From Rhodoferax sp. (GTDB lineage: Bacteria; Pseudomonadota; Gammaproteobacteria; Burkholderiales; Burkholderiaceae_C), in contig JACKLK010000010.1 of NCBI GenBank assembly GCA_024236015.1, positions 109,789-173,788 on the forward strand: a stretch of 64,000 nt of DNA, read 5' to 3'. Made by a program: the position numbers and the translations under genes. This document shows positions 36,484 to 43,820 of this stretch, piece by piece; the stretch's first letter is position 1; the number at the start of each line of letters is the position of its first letter. Under the pieces are notes generated by a model, which was not told where the DNA came from, made no database searches, and saw only the letters and a list, made by a program, of their open reading frames with translations.

Positions 36484-37872
36484 ATGCACTATTCCACATA
36501 CCACGAGGTAATCGACGTCAAGGCCCTGATGCAGGACTTTCCGGTGGGCGAAGCGTTCAACGCCCGTTTCGCCGGCATGGAGCAGGGCGTCTTGCGCGAA
36601 CACCAGAATCGTCTGTTCGCACGCCAGCTTCGGCGTGCCTGGCAGCTGCCGTTCTACCAGCGGCTGTGGGGCGAGGCCGGCATCACGCCGGGTGACATCC
36701 GCAGCGTCGACGACATCGCACGCTTGCCCAGCTTCGGCAAGCAGGAAGTGATGGATGCGATCGAGCGCCACCCGCCCCTGGGCGACCACCATGGTCGCGA
36801 CATCCCCATCGACGGCAGGATCCACCCGATGATCCTGCATGCCACCAGCGGCACCACGGGGCGCCCGCAGCCGCTGCTGTTCAGCCCGCGCACACGCGAG
36901 GTGCACAAGCTGCTGCTGGCGCGTGCCTACCAGATGCAGGGGTTGCGGCCGACCGACATGGTGCACTCGGTGTATGGCCATGGGCCGGTCAATGGCGGGC
37001 ACTATGTGCGCGAGGCCGTGATCCACCATACCGCGGCGACCTTCTTCGCGGCCGGCACCGGTGTCGAGACGTCGTCGGTCAAACAGGTCGAGTTCATGCG
37101 CGACTTCGGCAGTACGGTCATCCTCGGTTTCGCCGATTACATCAAGCGCCTGGCCGACGTGGCGCGTGAGCAAGGGCTGGAGCCCGGGCGCGATATCCCG
37201 GTTCGCATGATCTCGGGCCATCTGGCCAAGGATGCGCGCCAGGCCTTGTCCGAGGCCTGGGGCGGGGCCGAGTTGTTCGACTGGTATGGCGTCGGCGACA
37301 CGGGGCTGATCGCGGCCGAAGGCACCGATCACGACGGCATGCACGTGATGGAAGACGCGCACTGGATCGAGGTCTGCGATATCGATTCCGGCGCCGCGGT
37401 GCCCCATGGCACGGTCGGCGACCTGGTCGTGACCTGCCTGTTCACCGAGGACATATTCCCGATCATTCGTTTCAACACCCATGACCTGACCCGCCTGCTG
37501 CCGGGCCCGAACCGGCTCGGGTTGCCGTTCCGGCGCATGGAGGGTTTCCTCGGACGCAGCGACAGCATGGTCAAGTTGCGCGGCATCAACGTGTTTCCGC
37601 AGGCGCTGTCGTCCATACTGGCCGACATGCCCGGCTTTCGCGGTGAATACATCTGCGTCCTGCAGCGTGATGCAAACGGACGCGAAGACCTGCAGGTGCG
37701 GATCGAATGTGCGCAGGCGGCCAGTGACGAACTGGCAGCTCGCTACCACGACCTGCTCAAGCGCCGGCTGGGTGTCGATGTCAAGGTCGACTTGTGCGAG
37801 CCGGGAGCCTTGGCCGAACTCACTGGCGTCGAAGTGCGGCAAAAGCCCGTGCGTCTGATCAAGCAGGGCTGA
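36484..37872 (+). CDS. Phenylacetate-CoA ligase-like (PaaK family) AMP-forming ligase
   Basis: Activates a carboxylic acid to its CoA thioester through an adenylate. The 462-residue protein has LPFYQRLWGEAGI, the P-loop TSGTTGRPQP (121-130), DWYGVGDTGLIAAEG and the hinge EGFLGRSDSMVKLRGINVFPQALSSIL, all characteristic of PaaK-like enzymes. The ATG at 36484 has no Shine-Dalgarno and lies just beside the operator; ATG at 36529 after AAGG is an alternative, but would lose 15 residues. It opens an operon with an amidase and a CMD protein. Confidence 0.87.
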   Translation: MHYSTYHEVIDVKALMQDFPVGEAFNARFAGMEQGVLREHQNRLFARQLRRAWQLPFYQRLWGEAGITPGDIRSVDDIARLPSFGKQEVMDAIERHPPLGDHHGRDIPIDGRIHPMILHATSGTTGRPQPLLFSPRTREVHKLLLARAYQMQGLRPTDMVHSVYGHGPVNGGHYVREAVIHHTAATFFAAGTGVETSSVKQVEFMRDFGSTVILGFADYIKRLADVAREQGLEPGRDIPVRMISGHLAKDARQALSEAWGGAELFDWYGVGDTGLIAAEGTDHDGMHVMEDAHWIEVCDIDSGAAVPHGTVGDLVVTCLFTEDIFPIIRFNTHDLTRLLPGPNRLGLPFRRMEGFLGRSDSMVKLRGINVFPQALSSILADMPGFRGEYICVLQRDANGREDLQVRIECAQAASDELAARYHDLLKRRLGVDVKVDLCEPGALAELTGVEVRQKPVRLIKQG

Positions 37873-37879
37873 CAGACCC

Positions 37880-39187
37880 GTGGTCGAACATGCCGCTTTC
37901 AGCCAGGGCCTTCTGCATGCAAGCGCCAGGGCGCAGGCGCGCGCCGTTGCGGCGGGGCGCGTCTCCGCGGCCTCGCTGCTGCAGTGCCAGCTCGACGCGG
38001 TACGAAGCCGCAATCCGCAGCTCAACGCATATATCGCGCAGCCGGCGACTCCGGCGTTGGAGTCCGGTACGTCGCCGTTGGCTGGCAGCAGCTTCGCGGC
38101 CAAGGACAACTTCGATGTCGCGGGATTGCCGACGGCCAGCGGTCTGCGTGCCATGTCCCGCATTGCCATGCGCGACGCCCCCGTCGTGGCCCGGTTGCGC
38201 GGCGCCGGACTGGCGTGCCTGGGCAAGCTCAACATGCATGCGATGGCGCTGGGTGCGACCAACCACAATCCGGATTTCGGCGACTGCTTCAACCCCCGGC
38301 GAGCGGGCTTCACGCCGGGCGGCTCCAGCGGCGGATCCGGCGCCGCGGTCGCCGCCGGCCTGTGCGGCATCGCGCTGGGCACCGACACCATGGGCTCGGT
38401 GCGGGTTCCGGCGGCGTATTGCGGCGTGGTGGGCTTCAAGCCCAGTCACGAAACCCTGGGCCTGGAGGGAGTGCAGACCTTGTGCCGCTGGTTGGACCAT
38501 GCCGGTTTGCTCGCTCGCAGCGTCGAAGACATCGAGGCAGCGATGCGGATCTGCGCGCCCCATCTGGGTGCCATGGACCCGCCGGCGGTGTCGGACCTGC
38601 GCCTCGGCGTGGTGCAGGACCTGGCGGCCCTGGGAGCCGATGTCGAGGTGGCGGCGGCCTTCGATGCGGCGCTCGCGCGCTTGCGCCAGGTCTTCGGCTG
38701 CACGTTGCAAGCCGTACGGCTCGACCAGCTGGACCTCGGTGCGACCCGCCGCGCGGGCTTGCTGCTGTGCGAGGCCGAATTGCATCCGGTCCTGGCGCCC
38801 GTGCTGCTGGAGCGGCCCGACGTTCTGCCCGCCGATCTGCTGGCGATGATGCGGCATGTCGAACGCAAGTCCGCCCCTGACCTCGGCCTCGCGCTGGAAC
38901 GGGCGGCACGCACCGGAGAGGAACTCGATCGGCTGACGCAGGACCTGGATGCATTGTTGCTGCCAACGACACCCCAGCAGGCCTTCCCGATGCGCTCGCC
39001 GGTGCCGCGCAACCAGGCGGACTTCACCGCCCTCGCCAACATGAACGGTGCACCGGCGATCAGCCTGCCGCTGCCGGTGACCGCGGATGCGCTGCCGGTC
39101 GGACTGCAACTGATCGGCCGGCGGGGTCACGACCTGGCGCTGTTGCAACTGGCTGCGCGCGTCGAGTCGGCGTTGTCCGGTCCCTGA
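37880..39187 (+). CDS. Amidase (amidase-signature family)
   Basis: Hydrolyses a C-N amide bond. The 435-residue protein has the Ser-cis-Ser-Lys triad: Lys75 in AAKDNF, the serine pair in TPGGSSGGSGAA (148-152) and the nucleophile Ser173 in GTDTMGSVRVPAAY. The canonical GTDTGGS is here GTDTMGS, a small variation before the nucleophile. The start is GTG at 37880, seven bases after the ligase stop, so the two genes are probably coupled. The substrate is unknown. Confidence 0.85.
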   Translation: MVEHAAFSQGLLHASARAQARAVAAGRVSAASLLQCQLDAVRSRNPQLNAYIAQPATPALESGTSPLAGSSFAAKDNFDVAGLPTASGLRAMSRIAMRDAPVVARLRGAGLACLGKLNMHAMALGATNHNPDFGDCFNPRRAGFTPGGSSGGSGAAVAAGLCGIALGTDTMGSVRVPAAYCGVVGFKPSHETLGLEGVQTLCRWLDHAGLLARSVEDIEAAMRICAPHLGAMDPPAVSDLRLGVVQDLAALGADVEVAAAFDAALARLRQVFGCTLQAVRLDQLDLGATRRAGLLLCEAELHPVLAPVLLERPDVLPADLLAMMRHVERKSAPDLGLALERAARTGEELDRLTQDLDALLLPTTPQQAFPMRSPVPRNQADFTALANMNGAPAISLPLPVTADALPVGLQLIGRRGHDLALLQLAARVESALSGP

Positions 39188-39223
39188 CGCCGCGAACAGC
39201 GGCGCCCCATCAAAGGAGAAACC

Positions 39224-39784
39224 ATGCCCGATCCCGTATTGCGCCGCGTACCGCGTGCTGAGATGACCGAACGTCTGCAGGCCGAATACGATGCGACGCT
39301 GGCGTTGCGCGATGACGCGACCATGCAGGAGGTCGGCGCGAACGCCCCCGAGCTGATGGCCTGGTACAAGGACGAGTTCTATGGCCGCCTCTTCTATGGC
39401 GGCCGGGTCGACACGCGCAGCAAGGAGTTGTTGCGTTATCGCCTGTCGATGACCCATGGCTGCGCCTATTGCAACAAGGGAAACCGGGTTGCGGCGAAAA
39501 GCGCCGGCGTCAGCGCCGAGCAACTGGCGCACATCATGAACGAGGCACACGCCTGTTTCTCGCCGCGTGACCGTGCGGTGTTGCGCCTGGCCGACCAGAT
39601 CGTGATGACCAACATGCACGGCGTGCTCGGCCCGGAGCTGCACGCCGATCTCAAGCCCTTTTTCGACGATGCGCAGATTTTCGAACTCGGCATGGTGGCA
39701 GGCATCCTTACCGGCATGGCCAAGTTCATCTTCGTGTATGACCTGGTCGAGAAGGAGGCCAACTGCCCGATCGTCGCGCGATGA
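39224..39784 (+). CDS. Carboxymuconolactone decarboxylase (CMD/AhpD)-family protein
   Basis: A 186-residue all-helical protein with the CxxC motif in THGCAYCNKGN (Cys80, Cys83) and the following His-like position typical of AhpD-type members, which give peroxidase or decarboxylase activity. An AGGAGA precedes ATG. It is the last gene of the ligase-amidase operon and converges on a hydrolase gene. Confidence 0.82.
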   Translation: MPDPVLRRVPRAEMTERLQAEYDATLALRDDATMQEVGANAPELMAWYKDEFYGRLFYGGRVDTRSKELLRYRLSMTHGCAYCNKGNRVAAKSAGVSAEQLAHIMNEAHACFSPRDRAVLRLADQIVMTNMHGVLGPELHADLKPFFDDAQIFELGMVAGILTGMAKFIFVYDLVEKEANCPIVAR

Positions 39785-39794
39785 GGCTTGCCGC

Positions 39795-39846
39795 GCCCCG
39801 GGGTCGCCGAGCCAGCCACCAGGCCGCGGCGCGAGAACCCCGGGGC
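39795..39846. repeat. Inverted repeat between convergent genes (possible bidirectional terminator)
   Basis: GCCCCGGGGT at 39795-39804 and its exact complement ACCCCGGGGC at 39837-39846 can form a 10-bp stem around a 32-base loop, which itself holds GCCGCGGC (39823-39830). It lies in the 78-base gap between the convergent CMD and alpha/beta-hydrolase genes. No T-tract follows, so terminator function is only inferred from position. Confidence 0.45.
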
Positions 39847-39862
39847 CGGTCGCTGCGATGGA

Positions 39863-40723
39863 TCACAACGCGTCGATGAATCGATCGATGACGCGCGCCA
39901 GGGCTTGCGGATTGTCCTGGCTGACCCGGTGGTCCGCATCGATCTCCGCACTCTGCGCGCCGGCGACCATGGCGCACAGGCGCTCCATGTTGGCGCGCGG
40001 AAACACCGCGGAGTGCGTGCCTCGGATCGCCAGCATCGGACAACGGATGTCGATCCTGTCCCAGATCGGCACCTCCAGGAGTTGCTCGGTCGCAATCACG
40101 CCTGGCAGGTGGTAGCGCCATTGGACCGCGTCGCTGCCGTCGTCCACGCGTCGAAAGGCGTGCCGGCTGTAGTGCGTTCGCATGGCGTCGCTCCAGCGCG
40201 TCGAGTACGGCATGTCGGCGCGGGCCTGTGCAAGTGACGGGAAGCGGAATGCACGCCGCATCTGTGCCTGCACGACGGCACTGGTCGACGGATCCAGCGA
40301 CAAGCCGGGGTCGACCACCGTGACGCTGGCCACGCGCTGCGGGCTTTCGCTGGCCAGCAGCAGCGCCAGGTTGCCGCCGGTGGCGGCGCCCACCAGGTGC
40401 ACGCGCGGCACTTCCATGGCATCGAGCAATGCATGCAGGTCGCCCAGGTAGTCCGCATAACCATACCCGTGCGCGGGGTAGTCCGACAGGCCGTGGCCGC
40501 GCGCGTCGGGCGCCAGGAAACGGTTGCGCAGTGCGGAATGCGCGACGACGAAATCCCAGACGCGGACATTCGTGCGGTTCGGATGCAACAGCAGCAGCGC
40601 CGTGCCCGTCCCCGGCCAGTCGAGGCAGTGCAGTGCCAGTTGCGGCAATTGCAGTCGGCGCGAAACGGCCGGGCGCGCAGCAAGGGTGCCCTGCCGCGCG
40701 TCGTGGTCCTCGTCGGCCGCCAT
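39863..40723 (-). CDS. Alpha/beta-hydrolase fold protein lacking the serine nucleophile
   Basis: A 286-residue alpha/beta-hydrolase-fold protein with ALLLLHPNRTNVRVWDFV, LAPDARGHGLSDYPAHGY and a C-terminal DADHRVSQDNP histidine segment. The nucleophile elbow, normally G-x-S-x-G-G, reads G-A-A-T-G-G (112-117), so position 114 is Ala. The codon is clear in the DNA (GGC GCC GCC ACC GGC GGC). It may be a non-hydrolytic enzyme, as in some cofactor-less lyases and dioxygenases of this fold, or inactive. ATG at 40723 follows CCAGGA and lies 16 bases after the upstream stop. Confidence 0.8.
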   Translation of the reverse strand: MAADEDHDARQGTLAARPAVSRRLQLPQLALHCLDWPGTGTALLLLHPNRTNVRVWDFVVAHSALRNRFLAPDARGHGLSDYPAHGYGYADYLGDLHALLDAMEVPRVHLVGAATGGNLALLLASESPQRVASVTVVDPGLSLDPSTSAVVQAQMRRAFRFPSLAQARADMPYSTRWSDAMRTHYSRHAFRRVDDGSDAVQWRYHLPGVIATEQLLEVPIWDRIDIRCPMLAIRGTHSAVFPRANMERLCAMVAGAQSAEIDADHRVSQDNPQALARVIDRFIDAL

Positions 40724-40739
40724 GGTGTCCTGGCCGGTC

Positions 40740-41993
40740 TCAGGCCAGCCCCATGGCCCGCGCGCCGGCCGCCAGGCTGTCACGGTCTTCGGGGTCGGCG
40801 ATGGCCAGCATGCGCTGTACTCGCTGGTCCAGGCTGGCGTCGCGCAAGTGCGCCACGCCGTGTTCGGTCACCACCAGGTCGGTGTCGTTTGCGGCCAGCG
40901 TACACGGGCCGACCAGCCGCGCCACGATGCGTGCGTGCCCCTTCGCGGTGCGCGAGGGCAATGCGATCACGGATCGACCGCGACGCGAGAGGCGGGCCGC
41001 ACGGACGAAGTCGGGCAGCCCACCCACGCCGCCGACGTGGCGCCAGCGTCCGTCCGCGCCGACCAGCGCCTCGGCATTGACGTTGCCCAGCAGGTCGACT
41101 TCGATTGCGCTGTTGAGGCTGAAGAAGTCGTCGATCGACGCGACCACCGCGGCGTCGTGGGTGTAACCCGGCTCGCGCAGGCAGATGGCCGGGCTGCCGT
41201 CTGCGGCGCGGTACAAGGAGTCGCTGCCCAGCACGGCACCGACCACGGCCATGCCGGCGTCGCGTGACTTGCGCGAGTGGTCGACCACACCGGCGTCGAC
41301 CAGCGACTGCAGCTGGTCCGACCACATGCCGCTGTGCACTCCCAGCTGGCGTTGCGTGTGCAACGCCGCCAGCGTGGCCGAGGGCAGGCTGCCGATGCCG
41401 ACCTGCAGGCAGGCGCCATCGGGCACGAGCGCGGCCACTTGCTGTCCGATCGCATGCTCGATCCGTCCGGGCGTTTGTTCGCTCAGGGGGGCCAGCGCGT
41501 GGTCGGCTTCGATCATGACGCTGATCGCGATGTCGTCCGGCCAGGCAGCGCCAGTGACACAAGGTGCCTGCGCATTCACTTCGGCAATCACATGGCGGGC
41601 GTGCCGCGCCGCTGCCAGTGCCGGCCCGTGCGAGGCACCGAGGTACAGACGTCCATCGGGCGCGCGCGCCAGGCTCACGAGCGCGACATCGCACGGCCAG
41701 TCGCGTTGTTCGTAGACGAGCCCGGTTCGGCTGTAGTGCACCGGGCTGAATTGCACGGTGCGGCTGCGCGCCAATTGGCCCGCGCTGCCCATCGCACCAT
41801 ACGTCGTGATTGCGCAGCTGGCCGGCAAGTCCGCGGCCGCGAGCGAAAACGGCACGCCGAGCATCAGGTGCAACGCATGGGCCGGTGCCGACCTGGCAAG
41901 CGATTGCAGCAGGGCCACCGGCTCGGCAGACATGTGCGAACACACCAGGTGGTCGCCGGCACGCAGCCAGCGTGCCCAGTCGATGTCAGCCAC
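40740..41993 (-). CDS. Acetyl-CoA hydrolase/4-hydroxybutyrate CoA-transferase family protein
   Basis: A 417-residue class I-like CoA-transferase with LQVGIGSLPSATLAAL, the RHVGGVGGLPDFVRAA segment and VVTEHGVAHLRDASLDQRVQRMLAIADPEDRD at the end. The usual catalytic Glu in the (G)xHTEM motif is replaced by Gly: LGVHSGMWSD (Gly222). The start is GTG at 41993, overlapping the upstream stop by eight bases; a farther ATG at 42026 lies inside the deacetylase gene. It sits between the deacetylase-like gene and the alpha/beta-hydrolase gene in one operon. Confidence 0.8.
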   Translation of the reverse strand: MADIDWARWLRAGDHLVCSHMSAEPVALLQSLARSAPAHALHLMLGVPFSLAAADLPASCAITTYGAMGSAGQLARSRTVQFSPVHYSRTGLVYEQRDWPCDVALVSLARAPDGRLYLGASHGPALAAARHARHVIAEVNAQAPCVTGAAWPDDIAISVMIEADHALAPLSEQTPGRIEHAIGQQVAALVPDGACLQVGIGSLPSATLAALHTQRQLGVHSGMWSDQLQSLVDAGVVDHSRKSRDAGMAVVGAVLGSDSLYRAADGSPAICLREPGYTHDAAVVASIDDFFSLNSAIEVDLLGNVNAEALVGADGRWRHVGGVGGLPDFVRAARLSRRGRSVIALPSRTAKGHARIVARLVGPCTLAANDTDLVVTEHGVAHLRDASLDQRVQRMLAIADPEDRDSLAAGARAMGLA

Positions 41994-42873
41994 GCCAGGG
42001 CACCTGCGCCGCGAAATGCTGTGCAATCGCTTCGCGGGTCGCGATCCACACGCCGCGCGGCGCGCGTGCGCGTTCCGCGGCGTAGGCGAGAAACTCCCGC
42101 AGCGCCCAGATGCGCCCGGGGCGGCCGATGATGCGCAGATGCAGGCCGATCGACATCATGTTGACTTCGTGCTCGCCTTCCGCCAGTGCCCAGTCGAGAT
42201 TGTCCTTGGCGTATTTGAGCCATTGGTCCGGCGTGTACGAGGGTTCGGACCACATCTTCATGTCGTTGTTGTCGACCTGGTACGGCAACACGATGATTGG
42301 CTTGCCGGCCTCGGCATCCCAGGACGGCTCGTCGTCGCCAAAGTCGTCCATGTGGTACAGGAAACCCTCTTCGATCAGCAAGCGGCGGGTATTGGGGGTG
42401 GTCAGGTAACGCGACAACCAGCCCTGCGGCCGGCGGCCGGTCGTGCGCGTCAGCGATTCCACCGCCTTGCGGATGTAGGCGCGTTCGTCCTCCTCGTTCA
42501 TGTTGAACTGGTGCGACCAGCGGTATCCGTGCGAGGTGACCTCGTGACCCTGACGCACGATCTCCTGCGCCAGCGCCGGCGCGCGTTCGAGCGCCAGCGC
42601 GCAGGCGGTGAAGGTGGCCTGGATGCCATGCTGGGCGAGCAGGCGCATCACGCGGGGTGCGCCGCGCGTGATGCCGTAGCGGTAGTTCGACTCGTTGCCG
42701 TAGTTGCGCATCGTGCGCTTGAGCGCAATGCCCATTTCATCGACCGGTTCGGGGTATTTGTCGCCGTCCAGGATGTTCGCTTCGGCGCCTTCCTCGACAT
42801 TGACGACGATGGACAGCGCGAGCCGGGCGTCGCCAGGCCAGGCATAGGGTTTGGGGGAGATGGTGTGTTGCAT
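41986..42873 (-). CDS. Polysaccharide-deacetylase-family hydrolase (PuuE/allantoinase-like subgroup)
   Basis: A 295-residue NodB-homology protein without signal peptide, so probably cytoplasmic. It has VVNVEEGAEANI (short first motif), QEIVRQGHEVTSHGYRWSHQFN (His-containing metal motif S/T-x-H-G-Y) and GWLSRYLTTPNTRRLL. Cytoplasmic members of this group hydrolyse cyclic amides, ureides and N-acyl small molecules rather than polysaccharides. First gene of a three-gene operon that faces away from the crotonase operon. The substrate is unknown. Confidence 0.78.
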   Translation of the reverse strand: MQHTISPKPYAWPGDARLALSIVVNVEEGAEANILDGDKYPEPVDEMGIALKRTMRNYGNESNYRYGITRGAPRVMRLLAQHGIQATFTACALALERAPALAQEIVRQGHEVTSHGYRWSHQFNMNEEDERAYIRKAVESLTRTTGRRPQGWLSRYLTTPNTRRLLIEEGFLYHMDDFGDDEPSWDAEAGKPIIVLPYQVDNNDMKMWSEPSYTPDQWLKYAKDNLDWALAEGEHEVNMMSIGLHLRIIGRPGRIWALREFLAYAAERARAPRGVWIATREAIAQHFAAQVPWRG

Positions 42874-42948
42874 GGAGGTCGTTCCTGCGAGTCCGGGCCG
42901 GTACCACGCCTATTCCGTCAGCTGCCCGACCGGATGCCGGTTTGCAAA

Positions 42949-42964
42949 GTTGTACGGACATATT
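42949..42964. promoter_or_regulatory. Candidate GntR/UTRA operator, deacetylase / crotonase divergent gap
   Basis: GTTGTACGGACATATT is the exact reverse complement of AATATGTCCGTACAAC at 35556 and 36455. It lies 75 bases from the deacetylase start and 58 bases from the crotonase start in the 149-base divergent gap, so it could regulate both operons. Confidence 0.75.
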
Positions 42965-43022
42965 ATCATCGAGGTCATTCAACAGATCAACCACGGCCGC
43001 TGGTCGGCCGGCATACTGCACC

Positions 43023-43820
43023 ATGGAATTGCTCGCGTTGCGGCAGGACGGGCCCGTCGCCCGCATCATGATCGACCACCCGGCGCGCAGGAACGCGTTC
43101 AGCCGGGCCATGTGGCGCGAACTACCTGGCCTGGTTCGCTCGGCCCTGGCCGACCCGCGGACCCGGCTGCTGACCCTGCAAGGGGCGCAGGCCGGTTTGT
43201 TTGCGGCCGGTGCCGACATTCGTGAGTTCGAGCAGACCTACAGCGTGCCCGGCGAGGCCGTCGTGGCGGCGCGGGAAGTCCAGGACGCCGTCGATGCGCT
43301 GGCACATTGCCCGCTGCCCGTCGTCGCGCTTATCGATGGCCCCTGCGTGGGAGGCGGCGTGTCGCTTGCGACCGCGTGCGACGTGCGCATCGCCAGCGTG
43401 CAGGCGCGTTTTGCGGTGACTCCGGCCAGGCTCGGGCTCTCCTACCATCCCGATCAGCTGCGGTTGCTGGTTCAGGTGTGTGGCCTGGCGGCGGCCAGCG
43501 AACTGTTGCTGGGCGGCCAGTTGTGGACGGCCGAACGCGCCTTGCAGGCCGGCCTCGTCAACCAGGTCTGGCCGCTGCATGCATTTGCCGAACAGGCCGG
43601 GTTGCTGGTGCAGGCCATCGCAGCCAACTCGCTGGACGCGACCCGCGCCCTCAAGCATGGATTGCGCGCCGTCGTGGCGCAGGATCCCGAGGGCCTCGCC
43701 CAGGCCGAACAGGCCTTCCTCGCGCTGTTCGAAGGCCCTGACTTCATCGAAGGTCGCGACGCATTCCTGCAACGCCGACCGGCCCGTTTTCCCTCTCACG
43801 CTGCGGATGTTGCACCATGA
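43023..43820 (+). CDS. Enoyl-CoA hydratase/isomerase (crotonase) family protein
   Basis: A 265-residue crotonase-fold protein with the first oxyanion element GLFAAGADIREF and the second GPCVGGGVSLATACDVRIAS. A catalytic glutamate at the usual position in the following helix is not obvious (RLGLSYHPDQL), so it may be an isomerase, hydrolase or lyase rather than a hydratase. ATG at 43023 starts the conserved part; no strong Shine-Dalgarno is seen. Its stop overlaps the start of the second MmgE/PrpD gene. Confidence 0.82.
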   Translation: MELLALRQDGPVARIMIDHPARRNAFSRAMWRELPGLVRSALADPRTRLLTLQGAQAGLFAAGADIREFEQTYSVPGEAVVAAREVQDAVDALAHCPLPVVALIDGPCVGGGVSLATACDVRIASVQARFAVTPARLGLSYHPDQLRLLVQVCGLAAASELLLGGQLWTAERALQAGLVNQVWPLHAFAEQAGLLVQAIAANSLDATRALKHGLRAVVAQDPEGLAQAEQAFLALFEGPDFIEGRDAFLQRRPARFPSHAADVAP

